Below, piece by piece: positions 5,579-14,539 of a stretch of 17,910 nt of DNA. The position numbers were made by a program, and so were the translations under genes. The notes under the pieces are model-generated. The model was given only the letters and a program-made list of their open reading frames with translations. It had not been told where the DNA came from and did not search any database. Numbering within the stretch: the stretch's first letter is position 1; each line of letters opens with the position of its first letter. Source of the stretch: JBCBST01 sp039819115 (GTDB taxonomy: Bacteria > Bacteroidota > Rhodothermia > Balneolales > Balneolaceae); assembly GCA_039819115.1 (NCBI GenBank), contig JBCBST010000062.1:1-17910 (forward strand), given 5' to 3'.

Positions 5579-7495
5579 TTACAGCCTTACGGTCGCTTTT
5601 ACGGCAACACTCATGTCGTAATATTGTCCGTTCGTGTTGTAGGAAATGGTTTCGTTGATCAGATTGCGGAGGGAAAGAGAAAGCAGCAACCGCTGGCTAA
5701 AAAAGTATTGGTTGGCGCTGAAACTCAGTTGATAAATGGGCCGAACCTCTGGTGGAAGAATAATATCACTTTGTTCCTCAATCCCATCAAATTCGTGGAT
5801 AAACCGGGATGACACGTATTTAAAAAGCAGCTCAAACGTTGCGTTTGGGTTATACTGGTAATTTATCGTACTGGAAGAAACAACTTCGGGAACGCGTTCA
5901 TTAAAGGTTCGAAATGCCTGGTTTGCATATAATACCTGATTGACGGTAAGTACCGATCGGAAGGTTATGCCTGGAGCATATTGCCAGTTGAAATGACCTT
6001 GTATTGAGCCCGAACCAATATTTCTATGTGTTCGATACGTTAGCGTAGATTCAAACCCTCTTTGAGCAGGAACATATTGAATGTCAGCATGTACCAGCTC
6101 CCAATGGTGTAAGGCATTAATCCGAACAGAACCCGACACGCTATGTGATGTAAAAGACTGGGCTATGCCTACCCTGGATGAAAAGTTGATCAAGTCGGGT
6201 TCCAGCGTGAGATTAATGGGTCTTCTTGAGCCTGAAAGACCAATTTGGTTATCCCATCGGGTCAGGTTGTTATTAAAGCGTTGAAGGTCTTTCCGGTGGG
6301 TGTGAAAAGATAATTCGGTGAAAGGGGTGTTTTTAAAAATGGACGAAACAGATTGCTCACCATTTCCAAGGGTAGCCGAGAGTGTATAATGATCGGAAGA
6401 ACTGTGAATTAAGGATGCACGATATAAGGGTACACGTATACTTCGCATGCCGTTGTAGTCTTCAAGCTTTTCAAATGATTGGTAGAGCAGAAGTTCCGTT
6501 TTAGGGTTTAAATCAAGTATAAGCCTATTTTCTACCCTCCATGTATTTACTTCAAGCGCTGAATTTGCATTTGAAAGACTATCATAATTGGCCCAGGAAA
6601 ATGAGGTGCTTGCTTCCCGGAAAAAGGAAGTTCTTTTATTTTGTAAGAGTACAGAATGCTGTCCTTGAACACCTTTGAATTGTGTCTCTAATCCAATTAC
6701 GGGGTTCCACGTATAAAAACTTCTTAGCTGAGTCAGGTTTTGGTGAAGAGATACATTCAAATCACTTAGCTCAAATCGATTAAACAGATGCGAATTACTA
6801 ATCTGATTTCTTTGGTTCCTCACACTACCGTCATCATCACGAGATGCAGTTCTGGAAGTGAGGGTTCCACTTCTTGCATTGTCATAAATCAACCTGTTGG
6901 TTCTTGTGTATGATGTGTTGTTGTTCAGAAAAATGGTGTTTGCAATTTCTGGTATAATAAAACCGGACTGTGTGTCGTAATTAACAGCTTCAACATTAGG
7001 AGATCGAAAATCAGTATTGATGTGAGGTCCCGGATCGTTGGTTTCGTTAATCAATCCCCTGGAGAAAAAAGCCCTCTTCTTTTCTACTTTTTTGAGAAAG
7101 ATTTCTATAAACCCTGAAGGAGAATAAAACCCATTTTTGTATTCAGATTCTAAGCTGATCACAACGGAATCAACGGTGTGTAAGTCTAGATTTGGTAGTT
7201 GAAATTCATCGTTTATCAGAGTGGTTGATCTGTGCAGATGTCCATCAATAAGTACTAAAGGCGGTTCGTCCGTTAAAAGACCGTTCGATGAGCCAAGTAA
7301 TGAAAAGGTGGTTAAATCATAGCTATCAAAAGGGATAGCTGCATGATGCAGCACCCATTCTGTAAATCCGAACCATAGGGTTATGGAATCGTCAGGCTTT
7401 AAAACAAGGCTTTGAGCGTGTACAATTGTTCCTGTACAGATAAGAAGCAAAAAGAGGATGCAAGATCTCAGAAACAACGTTGTTAACCTGTTCAT
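5579..7495 (-). CDS. Compact TonB-receptor-like outer-membrane protein (plug plus barrel)
   Basis: The protein has 638 residues with a signal peptide ending near VHAQ (25-28). Residues about 55-135 look like a plug domain: FSLLGSSNGLL, EPPLVLIDGHLH (77-88) and DLHTVDSVVISLES (104-117) follow the plug pattern of TonB-dependent receptors. The remainder has alternating hydrophobic and polar stretches with many aromatic and Asn/Ser residues, as expected for beta-barrel strands. At 638 residues it is shorter than most receptors of this phylum, and no N-terminal carboxypeptidase-regulatory-like domain is visible. Its ATG overlaps the stop of the upstream small barrel gene (ATGA at 7495-7492), implying translational coupling. 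The substrate is unknown. No periplasmic or cytoplasmic partner is beside it. It could instead be a non-transporting barrel that kept a plug remnant. Confidence 0.7.
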   Translation of the reverse strand: MNRLTTLFLRSCILFLLLICTGTIVHAQSLVLKPDDSITLWFGFTEWVLHHAAIPFDSYDLTTFSLLGSSNGLLTDEPPLVLIDGHLHRSTTLINDEFQLPNLDLHTVDSVVISLESEYKNGFYSPSGFIEIFLKKVEKKRAFFSRGLINETNDPGPHINTDFRSPNVEAVNYDTQSGFIIPEIANTIFLNNNTSYTRTNRLIYDNARSGTLTSRTASRDDDGSVRNQRNQISNSHLFNRFELSDLNVSLHQNLTQLRSFYTWNPVIGLETQFKGVQGQHSVLLQNKRTSFFREASTSFSWANYDSLSNANSALEVNTWRVENRLILDLNPKTELLLYQSFEKLEDYNGMRSIRVPLYRASLIHSSSDHYTLSATLGNGEQSVSSIFKNTPFTELSFHTHRKDLQRFNNNLTRWDNQIGLSGSRRPINLTLEPDLINFSSRVGIAQSFTSHSVSGSVRINALHHWELVHADIQYVPAQRGFESTLTYRTHRNIGSGSIQGHFNWQYAPGITFRSVLTVNQVLYANQAFRTFNERVPEVVSSSTINYQYNPNATFELLFKYVSSRFIHEFDGIEEQSDIILPPEVRPIYQLSFSANQYFFSQRLLLSLSLRNLINETISYNTNGQYYDMSVAVKATVRL

Positions 7496-8063
7496 CTGAT
7501 CAAATCCTGAAGGTTCTTAGGCAGATTAAACCGGTACCGGGCACCTATTCCTAGTGTAAGCGTATGCTGGCGTTCGAGGTTGAAGATCCTTCTGTACCCA
7601 AAGTGACCGTAAACAATAACAGATTTAAATCTCAGGCCAGCTTCAACCTGAAGAATGGTTATAAGTTCTCTCTCAAAAAGATTGGCGCCATTTTCTATAA
7701 CACGCTCCGATCGTTGAATGCCGATTCCTGTTACAGGTTTTAGAGATATCAATGGTGACCTGAGTACATCAAAACTGAACGTGGCTTCGAAATTGGTCGT
7801 GTTAAACCGTTCTGTTTCAGGTGTTAATGGTTCAAAATCAAACCAGTATATCGACAGACCAATTTCGCCAAAGTAGCAGGGTGTTCGTACTACTAATCCA
7901 TACGGATTGGTGGTACTCCAGCGATCGGAGTAAGAATTGGAAAGCTGCGTGATTCCTCCATATATCCCACCAATTTCGATGTATTCGAATTCTTGTGCAT
8001 GGATAAACCCTTACCATAACACCATAACCAGTAAAAAAGCGCAACCCTTAATAGCTAACTCAT
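7492..8063 (-). pseudogene. Small outer-membrane beta-barrel gene with disrupted signal peptide
   Basis: From 8010 to 7492 the minus strand has an uninterrupted frame of about 172 codons. It begins GFIHAQEFEYIEIGGIYGG and contains barrel-like alternation such as GEIGLSIYWFDF and TLGIGARYRFNLP. GFIHAQ is what the end of a signal peptide looks like. The same frame upstream (8052-8014) encodes a hydrophobic run AIKGCAFLLVMVLW, but a TAA at 8013-8011 separates the two. There is also no ATG, GTG or TTG before that hydrophobic run in this frame; the nearest ATG (8063-8061) is one base out of frame and meets a stop after two codons. Two small lesions would therefore be needed to restore a normal start. 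The remaining frame could only start at the TTG at 7752 (86 residues), which lacks a signal. The end overlaps the next gene by ATGA. Alternatives are sequence errors or a non-standard start. Confidence 0.65.
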
Positions 8064-8100
8064 CTATTCACAATTGAAAGAGTATACTAAGGCTGTTTTT

Positions 8101-9867
8101 TTATCTGGCGTTAAAAAACGCTAATACACGCTCCATTTCCCAACTGTTAAGTACGCGTTCTTTGTTGAACTTGGCTTTCCGGGCAATACGAACTCCGTAC
8201 TCCATCACGTCAATTCCGGTGATGGAATGGGCATCGGGGTTGATGGATGTAATCAGGTTTGCCTCTTTTGCCTTATTCCCAAATCTCCAATCCAGGTCCA
8301 GGCGGTAGGGGCTGGCATTGATTTCGATTGCCGTGTTATGCTCGGCTGCCAGTTCAATCAATTCGTTCAGGTCAATATCGCTACCATCCCGCTTTAACAA
8401 TAAGCGTCCGGTCGGATGCCCGATCATTCGGGTATAGGGATTTTTAATCGCATTTCGAAAACGCTCCATCATTTGATCCCGCGGCATTTCCAGGCTTTGG
8501 TGCACACTGGCAATAATAAAATCGAACCCTTCCAATACCGAATCGGGATAATCGAGGGATCCATCAGCCAGAATATCAGATTCTATACCTTTGAAAATGT
8601 GAAAGTTCGTTCCGTTCTGTTCGAATGCCTCATTTAACGCATCGATCTCATCCCATTGTTGTTTTACACGGTCTGTGGTAAGTCCGCCGGCATAGGCTGC
8701 CGTTTTAGAATGATCGGTAAGCCCAAGGTAGGAATATCCCCGTTCTATACAGGCCTGGGCCATTTCCTTGATAGAGAACTTTCCATCACTCCAGGTGCTA
8801 TGCGCATGAATTACACCCTTTATGTCGGAAAGGGTCACCAGATCGAGTTCAGTATGCATTTCAAATAGTTCAAATTCACCCCGATCTTCCCTTAACTCGG
8901 GTAGGATAAACGGCAAATCCAGGGTTGCATAAATATCTGTTTCCGTCTGGGTGGCAACGGGTGCGTCAAAGTCAGTGGCTCCTTCCGCATCCAGTTGATA
9001 CAGGCCATATTCGTTGAGTGCCATACCCCGCTCCCGGGCACGTGAGCGCATCACTACATTGTGCTCTTTAGAACCTGTAAAATACATCAGCGCTGCAGCA
9101 AAGTGTTCGGGCTTTACAATCCGCAGATCGACCTGGCGCCCTTCTGTTGTACGTACTGAACTTTTGGTATCTCCTTTACCGAGTACTTCCAATACCCGTT
9201 CGTGAGACGTAAATGCATCAAAAAGGGAGGGGATGAATGCCTCATCCGCTGCGATCAGAATATCAATATCTCCAATGGTTTCCAGCGATCTGCGGTACGA
9301 GCCGGCTATTTCGATCTGCTGAACGCCATCCAGGTCTTTCAGACTTTGGAAAATGGCTTCGCCGATTTCCCTGGCTTCATCCAGCCGGCAGCGTTCATTG
9401 TGCTCTTCCATCCACTGGATCGATTTTTTGATCTTCTCCGCCGATTTAGGTCCCAGTCCGGACAAGGCGGCAATGGATCCATCATCGATTTTTTCCTTCA
9501 ACTCTTCGATGGTGGAAATGTCGAACTCCTTATGAATTTTGAGAATGTTCTTGGGCCCGAGGCCTGATATATCCAGCCACTTGAGAAGTCCGGGAGGTAC
9601 TTTTTGGCGGAAGCTCTCCAACACGGGCATGGATCCGGTCTCTGAGAACACATAAATATCTTCTGCTATGGATTTGCCGATACCTTTTATGTCGGTCAGG
9701 GTTCTTTGTTCGATATAGCCGGTCAGGGGTTCGGTGAGCCCGTCAATAGTTTGGGCTGCTTTATCGAAGGCTATAACTTTGAACCGGTTTTCACCGGCGA
9801 GCTGCATCAGCTGAGATACTTCTCTCAGGGTCCTTGCAATATCTTGGTTAGTGGGCATGGTTGGCAT
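8101..9867 (-). CDS. polX: Family X DNA polymerase with PHP domain (PolX)
   Basis: This 588-residue cytoplasmic protein is of usual PolX length. Family members fill short DNA gaps in base excision repair and have a PHP-domain 3'-5' exonuclease. Helix-hairpin-helix motifs are at about 60-70 (IKGIGKSIAED), 100-109 (ISGLGPKNIL) and 135-147 (LSGLGPKSAEKIK). The polymerase signature GSYRRSLETIGDIDIL is at 189-204, with catalytic Asp at 200 and 202 and a third at 247 in RQVDLRI. The PHP metal ligands are visible: HAH (354-356), TDHS (384-387), GIES (427-430), SVHQ (454-457), GHP (483-485) and DAH (545-547). Both activities therefore look intact. I chose the ATG at 9867; an ATG at 9858 is equally possible, and the TTG at 9870 less so. 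It is upstream of the outer-membrane pair on the same strand, with no functional link evident. Confidence 0.95.
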   Translation of the reverse strand: MPTMPTNQDIARTLREVSQLMQLAGENRFKVIAFDKAAQTIDGLTEPLTGYIEQRTLTDIKGIGKSIAEDIYVFSETGSMPVLESFRQKVPPGLLKWLDISGLGPKNILKIHKEFDISTIEELKEKIDDGSIAALSGLGPKSAEKIKKSIQWMEEHNERCRLDEAREIGEAIFQSLKDLDGVQQIEIAGSYRRSLETIGDIDILIAADEAFIPSLFDAFTSHERVLEVLGKGDTKSSVRTTEGRQVDLRIVKPEHFAAALMYFTGSKEHNVVMRSRARERGMALNEYGLYQLDAEGATDFDAPVATQTETDIYATLDLPFILPELREDRGEFELFEMHTELDLVTLSDIKGVIHAHSTWSDGKFSIKEMAQACIERGYSYLGLTDHSKTAAYAGGLTTDRVKQQWDEIDALNEAFEQNGTNFHIFKGIESDILADGSLDYPDSVLEGFDFIIASVHQSLEMPRDQMMERFRNAIKNPYTRMIGHPTGRLLLKRDGSDIDLNELIELAAEHNTAIEINASPYRLDLDWRFGNKAKEANLITSINPDAHSITGIDVMEYGVRIARKAKFNKERVLNSWEMERVLAFFNAR

Positions 9868-9958
9868 CAATGGTTAGCAATCAAAATAGGAATTACATAT
9901 AAACAGTTGAGATTCACTGAACGCAATGTATCTTAACAATCATTCTCAATCATCTGCT

Positions 9959-10477
9959 ATGTTCGAAAGAATCCGAAGTTATGGTTTATTAACGTTTTTA
10001 TTGTTGGGTTTAGCGGCTTGCGACCAACAAACAACTCATGCACCTGTGCAAAAACCGGTCCAGGCAGATATTGATGCCGTTCTGGACGACTGGCATGCGG
10101 CTGCTTCAGATGCCGATTTTGACCGGTATTTTGGGCATTTTCATGATTCCACCTCCATTTTTATGGGTACCGATGCGAGCGAGCGCTGGACGGTACCGGA
10201 GTTTAAAGCCTTTGCTCAACCTTATTTTGCCCGGGGCAGAGCGTGGAGTTTTAGCGCGACAACCCGCTATGTGTATTTCTCAGAAGAAGGGAATGTGGCT
10301 TGGTTTGATGAAGAGTTAGACACTCCGAATTTGGGTCCCAGTCGTGGTACAGGGGTGTTGGTGTATGGGGAAAAGGGATGGAAAATAGCCCACTACAATC
10401 TCACGGTACCCATTCCAAATGACATTGTATATGACGTAGTGGAACAAATTGAAGAGGAGTTGAAAAAAGAAGGATAA
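9959..10477 (+). CDS. SnoaL-like (nuclear transport factor 2 fold) lipoprotein
   Basis: From the ATG at 9959 the protein is 172 residues: a short basic N-terminus, a hydrophobic core and a clear lipobox LGLAAC with Cys21, so it should be lipid-anchored in the periplasm. The rest matches the SnoaL-like/DUF4440 pattern: DIDAVLDDWHAAASDADFDRYFGHF (37-61), a segment with FMGTDASERWT (68-78), strands with YVYFSEEGNVAWFDEEL (104-120), and a closing GTGVLVYGEKGWKIAHYNLTVPIP. Members may bind small ligands or act as enzymes, and the function here is not predictable. The frame also opens at an ATG at 9926, but that start would place 11 polar residues before the signal peptide. The gene is alone, divergent from polX, and its stop codon overlaps the left arm of a terminator hairpin. 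Confidence 0.8.
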   Translation: MFERIRSYGLLTFLLLGLAACDQQTTHAPVQKPVQADIDAVLDDWHAAASDADFDRYFGHFHDSTSIFMGTDASERWTVPEFKAFAQPYFARGRAWSFSATTRYVYFSEEGNVAWFDEELDTPNLGPSRGTGVLVYGEKGWKIAHYNLTVPIPNDIVYDVVEQIEEELKKEG

Positions 10478-10497
10478 AGCCCGGAGATCCGGGCTTT
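10476..10497. terminator. Perfect hairpin between convergent genes, probably a bidirectional terminator
   Basis: AAAGCCCGG (10476-10484) pairs perfectly with CCGGGCTTT (10489-10497) around a 4-base AGAT loop. The stem ends in TTT on either strand and lies between the stop of the SnoaL-like gene and the stop of the phytase gene at 10500. There is no long T tract beyond the stem, so read-through is possible. Confidence 0.75.
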
Positions 10498-10499
10498 AG

Positions 10500-11573
10500 T
10501 CAAGGGGTACATTGTTTCAGGGATAACGCATCTGCGATCACATCCCACGATGTGGCAGAAATATTGCCATCGTTATGAACAGCAAAAAAGGCACCATTCG
10601 GAAACCCTTCAAATGCCTGCTGAGTGAGGGCGATTCCATCTGTATTCTGCGTATTTTTTGCAATAAAGCTTCCAAGAGGAGTAAGAGTTTCCTGGTCGAA
10701 CACAATGAATACATTTTTCTCAAAGCTTTGATCGGTGGCAATCCAATATCCAGGTTTCCCGTCGCATGAGTATAAGGCAATCCCTTCAGGTTCTGATTCG
10801 AATATATCTTTTCCGACGACCGTACCTGTGAAGTTTCCATCCAGATCGTATACTTTTAAGCTGATTTCACGTTCCCACTCGTCGGCAATGAGCAATCGGT
10901 TATATGCTGTATCGGCATAAAGAGATTCTACTTTGTATAACACGCCCGGACCAGAAGTAGCTCCGAAATACTGGTGATCAATGGTTTGTATGCCTGATTC
11001 CGATACCATGATGTTAAAACGATGTACTCGTTTTCCTAACTCATCGGACGGGGGTATTTGTTCGTCTGGGGTTTCGTAATTATCGGTTACATAGAGTACA
11101 AATTGGTTATCTCGCAGAAAAAGTGTCAGTCCGTATGGTCGCCTCAGTACATCAGAACCAATATCTCCGATTGGGGTAAACTCAGGTAACCGGAAAACCT
11201 GCACACGATGATTATCTCTTTCCACGACAAACGCAAGGTCATTTAAAACAGCAATACTATTTGGACGAGCGAGTTGCCCTGATCCAGATCCAGATTCAGC
11301 AAATGCCGAAAGAGCAGACCCGGTACTGGCATCATAAGCCAGCACCTTATCGGTTTCTTTTGCCGTGGCGAGTAGCCAGGTTTGTGTTTCTGACTGATGC
11401 CAAATTGCCGGGGTATCCACGTTGTTAAGTGTATCCCGAACGGTGAAATAGGTTTCTTCAACCATAACTTCCGGTAGCTGATCTACTGGAGAACCGCTTT
11501 TTTTTTCGGAGCAGGCTGATGCATAAAGAGCAACTCCCAGAATGAAGATGGCGCTGGTTTTACGTGTGGTCAT
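10500..11573 (-). CDS. Beta-propeller phytase (3-phytase), lipoprotein
   Basis: This enzyme family hydrolyses phosphate from phytate (myo-inositol hexakisphosphate) with calcium ions. From the ATG at 11573 the protein is 357 residues. A signal peptide ends in YASAC (Cys21), a slightly atypical lipobox, so it is probably surface- or periplasm-anchored. Propeller and active-site-like motifs typical of PF02333 are DTPAIWH (53-59), TAKETDKVLAYD (70-81), RPNSIAV (93-99), EPEGIALYSC (251-260), GYWIATDQ (265-272) and FPNGAFFAVHNDGN (334-347). The size fits the family. The open frame extends ten codons upstream into the receptor gene, but the ATG at 11573 sits 4 bp after the receptor stop and directly precedes the signal sequence. 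It forms an operon with the TonB-dependent receptor, an association known for beta-propeller phytases of Gram-negative bacteria. Confidence 0.88.
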   Translation of the reverse strand: MTTRKTSAIFILGVALYASACSEKKSGSPVDQLPEVMVEETYFTVRDTLNNVDTPAIWHQSETQTWLLATAKETDKVLAYDASTGSALSAFAESGSGSGQLARPNSIAVLNDLAFVVERDNHRVQVFRLPEFTPIGDIGSDVLRRPYGLTLFLRDNQFVLYVTDNYETPDEQIPPSDELGKRVHRFNIMVSESGIQTIDHQYFGATSGPGVLYKVESLYADTAYNRLLIADEWEREISLKVYDLDGNFTGTVVGKDIFESEPEGIALYSCDGKPGYWIATDQSFEKNVFIVFDQETLTPLGSFIAKNTQNTDGIALTQQAFEGFPNGAFFAVHNDGNISATSWDVIADALSLKQCTP

Positions 11574-11577
11574 ACGA

Positions 11578-14346
11578 TCAAAATCTGAATTTAATCCCGG
11601 CATTCATCCAGAAGGAGTAGAATTCCTGTTGTTCTGGTCGGGAGCTTACCCCGTTGTAAAACCGAAGGGGTTGATTGGTTAGATTGTTGATTTCAGCAAA
11701 TATCTGTACGTTAGGTGCAACGCGTTGGGTTGCGGAAACGTCAATTTGCAGGTGTTCATCATAAAAGCGGTCGTCTCCTTCATTGGCGCGAAGTTCGTCA
11801 ATAAAGGCCCCGGCATACGACATAGCCACACGACCGGAAAAGCCAAATTTTTCGTAGGAAAGAGCAAAGTTACCAATACTTTCTGCCTGGCCGGGAAGAG
11901 CAACAGTTCTGGCAACTCCGTCTGCATTAAACAGAGTGGCTTCAGAATAGGTGTACGTATAATTGGCATAGATGCCAAATCCACTGGCAAAGCCCGGAAG
12001 GAAATTTAACTGTTGCTGAAGGTTGACCTCAAATCCCCATAAATCAGCGTCATCTCCATTTACGGGCTGTGTTGCTTCGAATCCGTTTAGATTTCCGGTA
12101 CTTGAGAATTCAAAATTCCGGATGTAAATGAAGTTTTCGAGTCGTTTATAAAATACTCCTGCTGAAATAATACCTACAGAATTGAAATAGTACTCGGCCA
12201 TAAGGTCGAAATTCATGGCCCGTGTTGGATCGAGTGCGGGGTTTCCTAACTCAATTTCCTCGTCTTCCCGGTTAATGATTTGGTAGGGAGCCAGGTCGAA
12301 ATAATTAGGTCGTGCAAATGAATTTGTCCATGCAAACCGGATATTGGTTAATGGGGTAGCGGCATAGTTCAGGTGCACCATAGGCAGAAAAAAACCAAAG
12401 TCGTTGGTACCGGTTTCTTCACGGACGGGGAGCAGGTTACCGTCGGCATCGAACTCAACAATATTCCCAGTGTATTCAATATCGGTAAACTCGTATCGGG
12501 CACCTATAATACCGCTCCAGGCACCTTTTCTGAGCTCGGTCATTGCATAAGCCGCATACGTATTTTCTGTAGCATTATATCGCTCAGACTCCGAATCCAC
12601 GATGGAGTCATCTTCTTCAAGTTCAAAATTTGCCATGTTAGCATTAAAAAACTCACGAATGAGATCAGCATCAGAAACAAATCCAAGATCCTGTGCATAT
12701 TCATTGGAAAGGAAATTATTATCCACAAAGTCGCTTTGAACATCAGCGAATTGTAGGTCTCCATCAAAATCAAAAATCTGGACGTTAGGGTCTCTGTCCT
12801 TCAATTTAGTACGGAATAGCCCTCCGAATTTTAACTCACCGACCACATCGCTACCTATATTGTAGTAGTTGGTAAGGTTGAGGCGGGAGGTAAAATGCTG
12901 ATCGGTCGTTAACTCAGAGTTTTCTTCAAAACTATCGAATTCAAAGGCATCGTAATTATATACTCCGGCACCCGCTGTGGCTGCGTCGGGGGTTAAGTTC
13001 CATTGGGGGTAGTCCGGGTCACGACGGTCAAAAGTGACGAGATCGATAGCATCTCCTTCTGCATCTTCTACTTCCTGTTCAAATACAATCTGACGATCTT
13101 TAGGTGTGTTTTGATCGGCATAGGAATAAGAGGCCATGTAATCGATTTTAAAGCGGTTGTTTAAGGAGTGATCTCCACCAAAGGAAGCGCTGAAAATCTG
13201 TTGCTCTTCAAACCGGTCTTTGAACTCACGGCCAAATTTGTCCAGTTCTACATTGACCCTTCTTCTTAATTCCTGATCGGAAAAATAGTTATAGTACCCG
13301 TTGAAAAAGAATTGCGAGGTTGGACTCACTTTATAGTCCAGCGATGTGATTACTCCCACTCGTTCTCTGGTTAGCTCGTAGTCTCTTAATTCGAGTACTT
13401 CCAAATCTCCATCGCTGTATTCCATTTCATTGTTATCCGATCCGCGATTATGTCGGGTGTAACTTGCCGATACCAAATAGCCCAGTTTGTTGTTATTGGT
13501 ACGGTCTCCATAAGCTGCAGAAAGCTGTCCTCCCAAGGGAGAATAATCGTCCATCTGGTTATTAAAATTACCGGCTATGGTGGCCTTCATTATTTTACCA
13601 CTTACTGCCGAGAGTGTGTTGAGATTAACCGCACCACCGATAGCATCACCATCCATGTCTGGAGTGATTGCTTTGTTTACTTCAATACTGGTAAGTACAT
13701 CGGAGGGGATCATATCCAGAGCTACAAATCGTACCCCGCCTTCGGGTGAAGGAATTTGCTCACCATTTACGCTGATGTTACTGAGGTTTGGATTAGTACC
13801 CCTGATCTGAATATAGCGGGCTTCTCCCTGATCACGTTGAACCGTAATTGCGGGTACTCTGCGAAGAGCTTCTGCCACGTTAGGGTCAGGAAAGCGGCCA
13901 ATCAGATCGGCGGCTACGACGTTCTTTATATTTAACGCTGTTTTTTGCTGGTTCAATGCCCTGGCCTGTCCCTGCAGATTGGTTTGAACCACAATACCTT
14001 CCAGCTCATAGAAGTTTTCTTCCAGTGCAATATCCCGTTCTGTCCTGATCTTACCACTGATTTGAACAGTTAGCTCTGTAGAGTTGAATCCCAGGTAGGA
14101 AACAACAATCGTTTGTTCTCCGGTTGGGACGTTTTTTAACAGGTAAAAGCCTCTTAAGTCAGTAGAGGTGCCGTTTGAGGTTCCTTTAATGTATACATTA
14201 GCTCCGGTTAGTACATCGCCGGTTTCTGCATCCCGAACAAGACCGGATATGCTCCCAACCTCTTGTGAAAGAAGAGGGGTTGAGTATACAAAAAGCATGC
14301 TTAGTACAAGCAGGCAAAGCATGCTGTTTTTAGGTGTTTTATCCAC
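11578..14346 (-). CDS. TonB-dependent receptor with carboxypeptidase-regulatory-like domain
   Basis: This is a 922-residue outer-membrane active transporter. A signal peptide covers about 1-28 (ending PLLSQ). A CarboxypepD-reg-like Ig-fold domain lies at about 31-115 (SISGLVRDAETGDVLTGANV, then STDLRGFYLL and VSYLGF). The plug is at about 135-245 (IGRFPDPNVAEALRRVPAI, IRGTNPNLSNISVNG, DGDAIGGAVNL). The barrel fills the rest and ends in a terminal Phe (IKFRF), as outer-membrane insertion requires. The start is a GTG at 14346, preceded 5 bp away by AAGGGAT, an unusually good Shine-Dalgarno match for this region; the first ATG is eight codons later and would trim the signal peptide. The phytase follows after 4 bp, so the likely cargo is phytate, an inositol phosphate or a chelated metal. 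An 18-bp imperfect palindrome lies 24 bp upstream of the start. Confidence 0.93.
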   Translation of the reverse strand: MDKTPKNSMLCLLVLSMLFVYSTPLLSQEVGSISGLVRDAETGDVLTGANVYIKGTSNGTSTDLRGFYLLKNVPTGEQTIVVSYLGFNSTELTVQISGKIRTERDIALEENFYELEGIVVQTNLQGQARALNQQKTALNIKNVVAADLIGRFPDPNVAEALRRVPAITVQRDQGEARYIQIRGTNPNLSNISVNGEQIPSPEGGVRFVALDMIPSDVLTSIEVNKAITPDMDGDAIGGAVNLNTLSAVSGKIMKATIAGNFNNQMDDYSPLGGQLSAAYGDRTNNNKLGYLVSASYTRHNRGSDNNEMEYSDGDLEVLELRDYELTRERVGVITSLDYKVSPTSQFFFNGYYNYFSDQELRRRVNVELDKFGREFKDRFEEQQIFSASFGGDHSLNNRFKIDYMASYSYADQNTPKDRQIVFEQEVEDAEGDAIDLVTFDRRDPDYPQWNLTPDAATAGAGVYNYDAFEFDSFEENSELTTDQHFTSRLNLTNYYNIGSDVVGELKFGGLFRTKLKDRDPNVQIFDFDGDLQFADVQSDFVDNNFLSNEYAQDLGFVSDADLIREFFNANMANFELEEDDSIVDSESERYNATENTYAAYAMTELRKGAWSGIIGARYEFTDIEYTGNIVEFDADGNLLPVREETGTNDFGFFLPMVHLNYAATPLTNIRFAWTNSFARPNYFDLAPYQIINREDEEIELGNPALDPTRAMNFDLMAEYYFNSVGIISAGVFYKRLENFIYIRNFEFSSTGNLNGFEATQPVNGDDADLWGFEVNLQQQLNFLPGFASGFGIYANYTYTYSEATLFNADGVARTVALPGQAESIGNFALSYEKFGFSGRVAMSYAGAFIDELRANEGDDRFYDEHLQIDVSATQRVAPNVQIFAEINNLTNQPLRFYNGVSSRPEQQEFYSFWMNAGIKFRF

Positions 14347-14369
14347 TTTTTATCCCTTATTACGTTTAG

Positions 14370-14387
14370 TTAGATATGCAAATCTAA
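14370..14387. promoter_or_regulatory. 18-bp imperfect palindrome upstream of the receptor-phytase operon
   Basis: TTAGAT-ATGCAA-ATCTAA pairs at 8 of 9 positions, with a single A/A mismatch. It lies 24 bp upstream of the GTG start of the receptor gene and 152 bp upstream of the divergent M14 peptidase gene. This would suit an operator near the receptor promoter. It does not match a PhoB box that I know, so phosphate control is not shown. Confidence 0.4.
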
Positions 14388-14539
14388 AACATTGGATTTA
14401 TGCTATCTTTACACAGGCGTTATCAGAATGTGATGGAAATATGGGGTGTGTTAAGGGAGTGTTTCCCGATACAAACTTTTCATTTTAAACTCTTAGAAAG
14501 AATTCTACTTTAAGACTTCAAAATTATCAACGTATTCCC

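Noticed and set aside
7838..8044. 68-residue minus-strand frame beginning at a TTG
   Set aside because: It overlaps the broken small-barrel gene in another frame and its protein looks like shadow coding (many Arg/Trp, no signal or fold). The barrel frame is the better reading.
9202..9567. 121-residue plus-strand frame inside polX
   Set aside because: Antisense shadow of the PolX polymerase and helix-hairpin-helix coding region; no independent support.
12373..12756. 127-residue plus-strand frame inside the TonB-dependent receptor gene
   Set aside because: Antisense to a long, well-supported receptor gene and without a recognisable domain or start signal.
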